DNA of 6,782 nucleotides from Clostridiales bacterium UBA4821 (GTDB lineage Bacteria > Bacillota > Clostridia > Acetivibrionales > UBA4821), in NCBI GenBank assembly GCA_002402315.1, contig DHFP01000154.1:1-6782 (forward strand). Reading direction: 5' to 3'. The translations under genes and the position numbers were made by a program. Below the pieces are notes generated by a model. The model was not told the DNA's origin, made no database searches, and saw only the letters and a program-made list of their open reading frames with translations. Below, one piece after another: positions 1-6,115 of the stretch (positions are counted from its first letter, which is position 1; each line of letters opens with the position of its first letter).

Positions 1-1808
1 ATCAGGGTACCGCCGCCGCCGCCACTGCCGCCACTGCCACCACTGCCACCACTGCCGCCACTTCCGCCACCGCCGCCACTGCCGCCACTGCCGCCGCCTG
101 TCGACGAACTTTTGGCACGACTACCTAATTGGCCCATAATAGCCATACCTCCTGCAATGGCACCTATTCCCGCAAGGTCTGCCATTGCTCCCCTCTGTAC
201 ACCAAATATCTGGCGGGCTATGTTATTTGCCGGAACCAGAAAGAATAGCGCAACTATTTTGACAAAGTTGTTGTAATCATGACTCAAAATAATGGTTATT
301 ATGATGCCATATGTAAGGGCGTGAATAGAATTTGTGAAAACATTTGCAGTAAACTGCTTCCACCATTCTGTAAAGACAGCAGATTTGTTGTCTTTGTCTA
401 CTCTATCAATTACATACACAGCCATTACGATAGGAAAAATAAGTATCAGGAATGATATCATGAAAACCCTGATAAAGTAAATCAGGAAAAACCATACAAC
501 TTGGCAGCACGCCGCAAGATACAGTATTGCATGTCCAATCGCTCCCTCTTCCTGCATGTACTGGTCAAACAGCGCTTTTAGGAATGGGTCATTAGGTGCA
601 ACCCAGCCCTCTGGAGATGTATCTGCCTTATTTGGAGTTGGGTCTATTTTCAACTTTTCTGCTCCACCTTCGCCTACTTTTGTTCCTTTTACATCAGACC
701 ATAATATAACCTTATAAACCTGGTCTTCTGATAACGCACCCTTTGCATTTCTTTGAGTCGGTTTATCCTTATTGAGTATTGCGTCTGCCCTGAAATAGGC
801 ATTTCTATTGTAATCATTTTCTCCTCCGATTACATGTATGCAATAGCCCCAGGCATATGGTATATCATGCAAATTTAGATCTGGAACATCCCTTGGCCAC
901 TTTTTCTCACTAGTCGTTCCATCCTGAACATACCATTCACCAGTAGGCTTAAAAGCATCTGCTGTATAGTAATGATAAATATAGCTTTTTATTTCAGTAC
1001 TTGATGGTATTGGTTTATCTTCCAAATATATTTCAAATTTAATTTCCTCACCTTTTTTATTTAAAACGGAAGTCCCATCAGTATATTGTAGAGTATACTT
1101 GGGACTGGTTCCCTTATTGCCGGAGTCACGGTAGCTGTTTATATATTCTATAAGACTCTTAACAGTCTTTTTATTCGGATCAGGGTCGGCTGGATCGGCT
1201 GGGTCGGCTGGGTCAGCTGGGTCTGTTGGATTTATATCCGCAATTTCCTTGCCTGTTTCAAGAAAGAAGGCGGCTAGTGCATTGTTGGCTTTTATGACAT
1301 AAACCATGACTATATTAAAAGCTACGAGAATTAATAAACCGGTAGCCCATCCTTTGAGTTTTTCCATATGCTCCGCTCTTTTTGAAGAAGCTGTGGATAA
1401 TAACGTCTGTATTCCGATATATATTAATCCCAGCATAAACACAATAACAGCTATCGATAAAAGGGAAGGATACCAATTATATATTACAGTGTCAAACAAC
1501 CCGGAAATTCTCTCGGTATTACCATCAGTTACAACATCTATAGTAGTAAGCTGGTAAACCTTGCTCGTCTTGTCTACATTTCCAATTGTTCCCTGGCTTA
1601 TCATGGCTTCTATTGACAGATTTAAGGGGTCAATAATGAAGGCCACCATGAAGGTAGCAATGGCCATAAAAAGAAATGATATGCCCCTCTCTATAACATG
1701 TACAAACGTATTCGCTGCATATGCTTCATTCGGAATAATTGCCGCAAAACAAAATGTGAAACACAATACTAAGCTTATAACCGTTTTCCATCTTCTCATA
1801 TACTTCAT
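1..1808 (-). CDS. VirB6/TrbL-like polytopic T4SS membrane protein, partial (3' end beyond the window)
   Basis: I translated this by hand: the frame is open from the ATG at 1808 to the left edge, 602 codons without a stop. The start ATG overlaps the VirB4 stop (ATGA), with AGGAG 11 bases upstream. Residues 1-31 look like a signal peptide (basic start, hydrophobic core, cut near AYA/AN). Hydrophobic helices lie near 43-59, 114-134, 155-172, 425-445, 446-468, 490-508 and 515-527. The motif LVPANNIARQIFG (524-536) and the hydrophobic Gly-rich stretch after it (543-562) fit the TrbL/VirB6 proteins of Gram-positive conjugation systems, which form the inner-membrane channel. Between the third and fourth helices is an unusual insert of about 235 residues with ADP repeats and several tryptophans, predicted to be outside the membrane. 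From residue 571 the chain is only Gly and Ser for 30 residues, then TL and the edge. The family call rests on topology, motif and position; total length is unknown. Confidence 0.82.
   Translation of the reverse strand, partial: MKYMRRWKTVISLVLCFTFCFAAIIPNEAYAANTFVHVIERGISFLFMAIATFMVAFIIDPLNLSIEAMISQGTIGNVDKTSKVYQLTTIDVVTDGNTERISGLFDTVIYNWYPSLLSIAVIVFMLGLIYIGIQTLLSTASSKRAEHMEKLKGWATGLLILVAFNIVMVYVIKANNALAAFFLETGKEIADINPTDPADPADPADPADPDPNKKTVKSLIEYINSYRDSGNKGTSPKYTLQYTDGTSVLNKKGEEIKFEIYLEDKPIPSSTEIKSYIYHYYTADAFKPTGEWYVQDGTTSEKKWPRDVPDLNLHDIPYAWGYCIHVIGGENDYNRNAYFRADAILNKDKPTQRNAKGALSEDQVYKVILWSDVKGTKVGEGGAEKLKIDPTPNKADTSPEGWVAPNDPFLKALFDQYMQEEGAIGHAILYLAACCQVVWFFLIYFIRVFMISFLILIFPIVMAVYVIDRVDKDNKSAVFTEWWKQFTANVFTNSIHALTYGIIITIILSHDYNNFVKIVALFFLVPANNIARQIFGVQRGAMADLAGIGAIAGGMAIMGQLGSRAKSSSTGGGSGGSGGGGGSGGSGGSGGSGGSGGGGGTL
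9..98 (-). repeat. Gly/Ser-encoding 9-bp repeat tract in the VirB6-like gene
   Basis: Thirty consecutive codons (residues 571-600 of the VirB6-like protein) encode 23 Gly and 7 Ser. Most are imperfect 9-bp units, GGCGGCAGT or GGTGGCAGT on the minus strand. The tract is very GC-rich within an AT-rich gene. It follows the last hydrophobic stretch and probably encodes a flexible linker to a C-terminal part outside the window. Codons alternate between GGC and GGT, so the repeat is not perfect at DNA level, but slippage remains possible. Confidence 0.9.
1183..1223 (-). repeat. 9-bp tandem repeat encoding (Ala-Asp-Pro)n in the VirB6-like gene
   Basis: About 4.5 copies of a 9-base unit (plus strand gggtcggct, with single-base variants ggatcggct and gggtcagct) encode four ADP triplets at residues 198-209, flanked by TDP and DPN. 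They lie just after the third predicted membrane helix, at the start of the large extracytoplasmic insert. Such acidic, proline-rich runs usually act as stiff spacers. Copy number may vary between strains. Confidence 0.85.
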
Positions 1809-3778
1809 GGCCTATCACTCTCCTGCTTTCTCATTATGGCAAGCTTGTTGAGGTTGGTTTCAACAAACTGGAATTCCCTTTCAGTCGGAACAATTTTTAT
1901 TATAGTAGTATCATTTCCAACCTTGAGAATGCCTTCACCTCTTGCACAAGTACCTAAAAATACTGCTTCACCATCAGTGAGCTTGAATACTTCTTTAATA
2001 TACTCGATTTCCGATCTGTCCTGCTGTAAAAACAACTTGATTTCGGAAGTTGTCAAAACCGCCTGGGCATTTTTATTCTCATAAAAATCCTGGAACTTCT
2101 GTGAAACAACTGCAAGTGATACATTTCTCTTTCTTGCCCTTCTGGCCATTGTATTTAAGAAGTCGACAGCCTCGGGATAAGGTAAAAGCATCCATGCCTC
2201 ATCAACAATAACTCTCTTTTTTCTTGCCTTTGTCTTGTCTTCACTATTTTTCTTAACGTACTTCTCCCATATCCACGATAAAAGAATCTGCTGGGCAAGA
2301 GGACGCACAAATTTCTCCTCAAGCCTTGATATATCAAAATTGATAAACGGATAGTCTTCAGTCAGATCAAACGTAGACTGCCCGTCAAAGTAAGCCATCT
2401 GTCCGCTAAGCTTCCTTATGTACTGCCTCATTACTTTTGTCAGGTAGCTGAAGTGAAACTGGTAATCAGGGTTTGTATTCATCTCAGCTTTTTTGCAAAG
2501 CCGGTCATACCATAAACCTATTGTTGGCAAACGCTTCTTGCACCAGATTTCCTTCTCCCTATCAAAATAATATAGACTTTCAGGTGAGCTTGTAATACCT
2601 GCATCATGATATTCTTCTGCTACAGCTTCTGCAATTATCTGCTTTGTAAGCTCGTTTACATTTTGACTTCTAGTACTTCCACGAGCCATTGTAACCAAAA
2701 TATTTGTTACGTCCTCAACCTTGTTTTCAACGCTGAGGACAGTCGATTCTTTGCCGGTCAGCTCGTCCTTTATGGTCTCTATCTCTATATCAAATGGATT
2801 TATTATAGTTTTTGATGTCGGACTGAATACAACATTTATTCCGCCAAGCGCCTCGGCAACCGTTCCGTATTCTCCTTCCGCATCAAGAGCTATACTTTCT
2901 ATTCCCATTAAAACCGAAGATCGGGCTGTAAAAGTTTTTATGGTAACACCCTTACCTGAGCCGGACTTTCCAAATACAACTAAATTGTAGTTTGACAGGG
3001 AAGGATGGAAATTATCAAAGAGAACCGGTACTCCCGTCTGTTTGTTAAATCCGATAGGTATTCCCGTTTCATGACTGATTTCAGATAGTACAAAAGGAAA
3101 AACAGTACCCATAGTACGTTTGTCAAAAGTGTTGTCCCTTTTTATTTTGGTATCGCAATAAGGCAAATTTGACTTAAAACCTTCGGCCTGCATACCCCAA
3201 GCGGGTTTTATGGTCAGAAGGTTCTTGGACATCTCCATTCTCAATAGTTCTGAAAGCTTATTCAGCGTTTCTACTGAATCTGCATAAATTGTACATATTA
3301 TGGTTGCATCATAGAGCTTGTTAAATCCTGCTGCAATTTCATCCCTTAGTTTTTCTGTTTCAAACCTCTTATCTGTAATTATTCTTTCCCTGTTAATGTC
3401 CCCTCGCTTTGCCGCTACAATTCTTTCAGATTCCAGATCGTTAATTATTCCGTTTAAGTCGCGCTGCGCCTTTCCTTCGTCGATAGGCCTTATGAATACT
3501 GAAGTGTTAATATCGCCAAAGGTATACATGGCACGCAAAAATTTTGCGAATGTAGCCATTCTTGGAAGCTCAGATATATAAAAGGTCCTTGCATACCTGG
3601 ATGTTCTTGACACAATTTCAAATTCATTAAGTTTGGAAGCATTAATTCCGGCAGGAGAAATCATGTCTTTAATATTTTTCTGGTTGGATAACAGAATATT
3701 TTTCTGATTAATTTTAGAATCTATAATGGGTGTACTTGAGCTATCATTAGTGTTAATTTTATCTTTAAATTCCGACAT
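1805..3778 (-). CDS. virB4: VirB4-family T4SS ATPase
   Basis: A 657-residue cytoplasmic ATPase that would power assembly of the secretion apparatus and pilus and transfer of substrate. Residues about 52-210 are a VirB4-type N-terminal region (RTSRYARTFYISELPRM near 58-73, then a charged helical stretch near 105-150). The P-loop is GKSGSGKG at 270-277. Walker B is RVIVDEAWML at 522-531 (D526, E527). RRARKRN (546-552) followed by VSQ (558-560) is the usual arginine-rich and Gln motif, and LQQDRSEIEYI (584-594) follows. Length and motif order match full-size VirB4. The P-loop is odd: the Mg-binding Ser/Thr after the lysine is Gly277 (codon GGT). Residues 1-50 are polar and low in complexity, with NQKNI twice, 8 residues apart. 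The ATG has AAGGA 4 bases upstream and lies 14 bases after the previous stop. The TGA stop overlaps the next start. Confidence 0.95.
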   Translation of the reverse strand: MSEFKDKINTNDSSSTPIIDSKINQKNILLSNQKNIKDMISPAGINASKLNEFEIVSRTSRYARTFYISELPRMATFAKFLRAMYTFGDINTSVFIRPIDEGKAQRDLNGIINDLESERIVAAKRGDINRERIITDKRFETEKLRDEIAAGFNKLYDATIICTIYADSVETLNKLSELLRMEMSKNLLTIKPAWGMQAEGFKSNLPYCDTKIKRDNTFDKRTMGTVFPFVLSEISHETGIPIGFNKQTGVPVLFDNFHPSLSNYNLVVFGKSGSGKGVTIKTFTARSSVLMGIESIALDAEGEYGTVAEALGGINVVFSPTSKTIINPFDIEIETIKDELTGKESTVLSVENKVEDVTNILVTMARGSTRSQNVNELTKQIIAEAVAEEYHDAGITSSPESLYYFDREKEIWCKKRLPTIGLWYDRLCKKAEMNTNPDYQFHFSYLTKVMRQYIRKLSGQMAYFDGQSTFDLTEDYPFINFDISRLEEKFVRPLAQQILLSWIWEKYVKKNSEDKTKARKKRVIVDEAWMLLPYPEAVDFLNTMARRARKRNVSLAVVSQKFQDFYENKNAQAVLTTSEIKLFLQQDRSEIEYIKEVFKLTDGEAVFLGTCARGEGILKVGNDTTIIKIVPTEREFQFVETNLNKLAIMRKQESDRP

Positions 3779-3792
3779 AAATTCCTTCCCCC

Positions 3793-4821
3793 TTATACGC
3801 TTGCAGCCTCTTCAGCACTCTCCATTAAAAGCCGCCTGCTGTATTCATCAAGTTCAACACCATCAGTAAGAAGTAATAACTGGTCTTGAGGTTCATCCTC
3901 GGCATAATCAATTACACTTTGCTGCATGTTAGTAGCTACATTTGTGGATGTCGAGTACAGCCTGTAGAATCCTGCCTCCATATTATCCTTTAATCTGAAA
4001 AGCTCTGCATCGTCACGGTTAAAAGCCATATACAACAGCTCTGCAAGATTGTTGGAGTCAAGTATTTTGGCCTCAATACCGCATCCCAGAAGAGCGCTTA
4101 TTATACTATGGCATCTTGTGTATAATTCAGCATATGCCATTTCTATAATCTCTTCCTCCTTAAAGTCTACCATCAGGCCAAGCTCTTCTATGTAATAAGT
4201 AACAACCATATAGTATCTCTGCTGAAGAACATTACTGTTGACGCTTATTTTTTCAATATGGTTTTTTAAATCTACAGCGTATTCGTATAAATTATGCTTT
4301 CTTTGCATTTCGTAAGCAATCATTCCTAACCGTTCTGTATCAACATCGGTCTCCACCTTCAAGTTGTTATACTCATCTGCAAGAGTCCTGATCTCATTCT
4401 CTACTGCTGTAATCTTTGAACTATAGGTTTTTAAACTATCCTTCAGGTCTACCTTCCTTGTCTGCACATATATCTGTATGGGAAACTGAATAAAGTTAAG
4501 AAGTTCTATAAAGGCTTCCTCCACCATCATCTTCTCGTTCTCCGACATCAAGTCAAAGTTAATTCCGGAACAATGAACTACCATGGTAAATTTCGAGCCG
4601 TTTCCTCTTATAATCATATCGCTGAAAATCTTGTCAAAATCCAGGAAATCCTGAACATATTCTGTGTCGTAGTCTACATTCTTCTTGACCTCAACAGGAG
4701 AAGGTTCGCTGCTTTGTGTGATTGATTTCTTACTTTTTAACTTCTGGTAGGCTATAAATAATATGGCAATTATCAGCACTATCAAAACAATATAGTTTAT
4801 CGCGTTGAAGATAGCTTCCAT
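3793..4821 (-). CDS. Membrane-anchored TraC/VirB4 N-terminal-like protein without ATPase domain
   Basis: This 342-residue protein has one N-terminal helix (about 7-26, IVLIVLIIAILFIAY) followed by a basic stretch (27-33), so the bulk should be cytoplasmic. Residues about 66-126 (IIRGNGSKFTMVVHCSGINF, then FIQFPIQIYVQTRKVDL) and 233-274 (LYTRCHSIISALLGCGIEAK, then LAELLYMAFNRDDAEL) resemble the first part of VirB4/TraC ATPases. A charged, probably coiled-coil stretch lies at about 135-195. There is no Walker A or B motif. It cannot simply be a broken-off front of the downstream VirB4, because that protein has its own N-terminal region and start signals. Its ATG overlaps the PrgI stop (TAATG) and VirB4 follows 14 bases after its TAA, so PrgI, this protein and VirB4 probably work at one membrane site. 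Similarity is judged by eye. The role (VirB4 docking or regulation) is inference. Confidence 0.72.
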   Translation of the reverse strand: MEAIFNAINYIVLIVLIIAILFIAYQKLKSKKSITQSSEPSPVEVKKNVDYDTEYVQDFLDFDKIFSDMIIRGNGSKFTMVVHCSGINFDLMSENEKMMVEEAFIELLNFIQFPIQIYVQTRKVDLKDSLKTYSSKITAVENEIRTLADEYNNLKVETDVDTERLGMIAYEMQRKHNLYEYAVDLKNHIEKISVNSNVLQQRYYMVVTYYIEELGLMVDFKEEEIIEMAYAELYTRCHSIISALLGCGIEAKILDSNNLAELLYMAFNRDDAELFRLKDNMEAGFYRLYSTSTNVATNMQQSVIDYAEDEPQDQLLLLTDGVELDEYSRRLLMESAEEAASV

Positions 4822-5180
4822 TAATCTTCCCGCCTTCCGTATATGTATATCTTCTTCCTGCCGCGGACACCTAGAAACCTTACACCTTTGAATTTAACAT
4901 ATCTCCGGATAATATCATCTATCGCCTCTCCCCCTGTATCTTTAAAGAAAGCAAATGCGTTGGTCTCAGGAATTTTAAGAGCGCCAATGATAAAGGAAAT
5001 CAGGGAGATTATGCCTAATAGTATTATTCCGGTAACCTTTAGGGTAAGCAGGTTGAATATAAAAAAAATAACCGTGCCGAATAATATTCCTGCTACCGTA
5101 AAAGCAAAGGATTTTGGAGTAAAGTATGTAAGTATACGGGTTTCGCCTTTTACATTTCTTGGTATAAGATAACTCCTCAC
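4821..5180 (-). CDS. PrgI-family T4SS inner-membrane protein
   Basis: 119 residues starting at GTG. The N-terminal YLIPRNVKGETRILTYFTPK is typical of the PrgI family, small proteins encoded just upstream of VirB4 in Gram-positive conjugation systems and placed in the VirB3 role. Two hydrophobic helices follow (about 26-46 and 48-68), then an amphipathic stretch (IPETNAFAFFKDTGGEAIDD, 70-89) and a very basic tail (RGRKKIYIYGRRED). Length, paired helices and position fit the family. No ATG start is available, and the family's N-terminal motif begins at residue 4, so the GTG is well supported. The SD is an unusual G-rich run. The stop overlaps the next start in TAATG, implying translational coupling. 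Confidence 0.9.
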   Translation of the reverse strand: MRSYLIPRNVKGETRILTYFTPKSFAFTVAGILFGTVIFFIFNLLTLKVTGIILLGIISLISFIIGALKIPETNAFAFFKDTGGEAIDDIIRRYVKFKGVRFLGVRGRKKIYIYGRRED

Positions 5181-5186
5181 TGGTTA

Positions 5187-5194
5187 CCCCCCCT
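5187..5194 (-). promoter_or_regulatory. G-rich ribosome binding site for the PrgI-family gene
   Basis: The minus strand reads AGGGGGGG, six bases before the GTG. It can pair with the anti-SD only by using G-U wobble, unlike the AAGGAGG site of the first pilin gene. With the GTG start, this suggests weaker initiation for the machine genes than for the pilins. That is inference from sequence. Confidence 0.6.
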
Positions 5195-5200
5195 ATTATA

Positions 5201-5233
5201 ACAGGAGGGACTCCTGTCCCGAATCCCCTCCTG
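5201..5233 (-). promoter_or_regulatory. Competing hairpins between the pilin genes and the PrgI gene
   Basis: Two copies of CAGGAG in the transcript can each pair with a single downstream CTCCTG. Stem A pairs 5226-5233 with 5202-5209 (8 bp perfect, 16-base loop). Stem B pairs 5211-5217 with 5201-5207 (7 bp perfect, 3-base loop). A third option pairs 5217-5220 with 5207-5210. Stems A and B exclude each other. No U-tract follows (the RNA continues UAUAAUAGGGGGGG), so this is not an ordinary intrinsic terminator. It may protect or process the 3' end of the pilin message, or modulate access to the G-rich SD just downstream. Confidence 0.6.
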
Positions 5234-5267
5234 CTTATTTAGAAAACTAATTTACACAATCAAAATC

Positions 5268-5648
5268 TTATTTAAATGCTGTTGTCACCATGTCATACAA
5301 CCATTGAGCCATAGGAGCCGCTCCGAAAAGGAACATCGCACCTATAACATAATTCCAGGCCTGATCCTTTAGTCCTGCTCTTTCTTGAGGATTTGCAGTC
5401 ATCCACTTAATACCAAACCACACCAGCAGTATAGTGCCAAGTACAAATCCGATGAGCTTCACACCATACAGCAGCTTACCTCCTACCCCCATGATGTCGG
5501 TTTCACCCGCGGCTTCTGTATTAAGACCGTTATCTATGTAGCCTTTTGTTGCGTCAACATCAAATGCAGATGAGAATGAGCTGGTTATTATCACTGCTGT
5601 AATTAGGAACACCATGCATAAACTAAGAGTTTTTATCATTTTCTTCAT
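5268..5648 (-). CDS. TrbC/VirB2-like pilin subunit, third of three
   Basis: 126 residues from the ATG at 5648. That ATG has AAGGTGG six bases upstream; a TTG at 5654 in the same frame would touch the SD and is rejected. A basic start (MKKMIK), hydrophobic core and SSFSSA form a signal peptide, probably cut near SSA/FD. The mature part (about 95 residues) has two helices joined by a short polar loop: VKLIGFVLGTILLVWFGIKW, then ANPQERAGLKDQAW, then NYVIGAMFLFGAAPMAQWLY. It shares Gx-W-A-[QE][KR]AxLK-[ED]-AW-Y-IG-FG with its two upstream paralogues but is the most diverged: Asp-Gln replaces Glu-Lys in the loop, it has GAAP after FG, and its pre-helix segment is longer. T4SS pilins of this type polymerise after secretion. 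The subunit call rests on topology and context. Confidence 0.8.
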   Translation of the reverse strand: MKKMIKTLSLCMVFLITAVIITSSFSSAFDVDATKGYIDNGLNTEAAGETDIMGVGGKLLYGVKLIGFVLGTILLVWFGIKWMTANPQERAGLKDQAWNYVIGAMFLFGAAPMAQWLYDMVTTAFK

Positions 5649-5654
5649 AAACAA

Positions 5655-5661
5655 CCACCTT
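5655..5661 (-). promoter_or_regulatory. Ribosome binding site of the third pilin gene (decides the start)
   Basis: AAGGTGG on the minus strand ends six bases before the ATG at 5648 and directly abuts the alternative TTG at 5654, so it selects the ATG. Confidence 0.75.
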
Positions 5662-5709
5662 CTTAAATTAATTATGCTAAAAAATATTCACACTACTAAA
5701 ATTTTTCTC

Positions 5710-6069
5710 TTACGGTCCCTTGACAGGTATGTAATGATCTCCGATTACTCCCATCACGGCACCTATAATCCATGCAGCCAACGCCAATCCTCCAAAAGCC
5801 AGAATAACTCCTATCAAGTAAACCCAAGCCTTTTCTTTAAGTGATGCCTTCTGGCGTGCATCCGCCATATACCACATAACTCCGTATACCGTTAGTGCCA
5901 CAACCGCCACTACACTTGCAATTACCCTAAGGTACCTGTAAGCTTCGCCTGCAGCATTCTTTATGCCATCTGTCAATTCAACAGCATATGAAGCACAACC
6001 AAACAACATTGGTATGACAACTAATACTAGTGGAAAAATTGCTAAAATTTTGGTCAATTGCTTCTTCAA
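5710..6069 (-). CDS. TrbC/VirB2-like pilin subunit, second of three
   Basis: 119 residues from a TTG at 6069, preceded at 10 bases by GGAAGGGG. The frame is open further up to another TTG at 6099, but that one has no SD and would put GRGCIP before the basic start, so the shorter form with a regular signal peptide (MKKQLTKILAIFPLVLVV) is preferred. Cleavage is probable at ASYA/VE (about residue 30). LFGC just before it is a weak lipobox. The mature protein has two helices (YLRVIASVVAVVALTVYGVM and VYLIGVILAFGGLALAAWII) joined by the loop ADARQKASLKEKAW, nearly the same as in the first pilin (QKA-LKEKAW). The tail is IGDHYIPVKGP. It lies 46 bases after the first pilin gene and 61 before the third, with no terminator between. 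The start is the least certain part. Confidence 0.78.
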   Translation of the reverse strand: MKKQLTKILAIFPLVLVVIPMLFGCASYAVELTDGIKNAAGEAYRYLRVIASVVAVVALTVYGVMWYMADARQKASLKEKAWVYLIGVILAFGGLALAAWIIGAVMGVIGDHYIPVKGP

Positions 6070-6079
6070 AGGTATACAG

Positions 6080-6087
6080 CCCCTTCC
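6080..6087 (-). promoter_or_regulatory. Probable ribosome binding site of the second pilin gene
   Basis: GGAAGGGG on the minus strand, 10 bases before the TTG at 6069. The spacing is slightly long, but no better SD/start pair exists in the 46-base gap after the first pilin gene. Confidence 0.5.
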
Positions 6088-6115
6088 ATAAAGTATCAAG
6101 ACACTGCTTAAAGCA

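Noticed and set aside
9..98. CRISPR or other array of repeats at the left edge
   Set aside because: Units are 9 bp, imperfect, without spacers, and in frame with an open coding region. They are a Gly/Ser coding tract.
2155..2337. A 60-codon minus-strand frame inside the VirB4 gene
   Set aside because: It overlaps the conserved VirB4 Walker B region in another frame and has no support of its own.
3779..3795. Frameshift splitting one VirB4 gene into the 342- and 657-residue proteins
   Set aside because: The second protein has its own SD and ATG and its own VirB4-like N-terminal region, and the first ends in a normal TAA. No frame bridges the junction.
5195..5200. TATAAT on the minus strand as -10 box of a separate promoter for the PrgI gene
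   Set aside because: The hexamer is perfect, but 17 bases upstream is TTCGGG, not a -35 box, and the start would fall in or next to the SD.
5201..5233. Intrinsic terminator after the third pilin gene
   Set aside because: The stem is good, but no run of U follows; the RNA continues with UAUAAUAGGGGGGG. The downstream genes have no clear promoter of their own.
5649..5654. TTG start at 5654 for the third pilin
   Set aside because: It touches the SD directly. The ATG at 5648 has a six-base spacing and gives a normal MKK signal peptide.
1306..5844. Plus-strand open frames of 60-110 codons (for example 1306-1557, 1561-1851, 3318-3581, 4843-5172, 5614-5844)
   Set aside because: Each lies opposite a well-supported minus-strand gene, lacks a proper SD/start, and encodes no recognisable domain. 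They are shadows of the coding frames.
6070..6099. Upstream TTG start at 6099 for the second pilin
   Set aside because: No SD precedes it, and it would place ten extra residues, including a Cys and a Pro, before an otherwise regular signal peptide.
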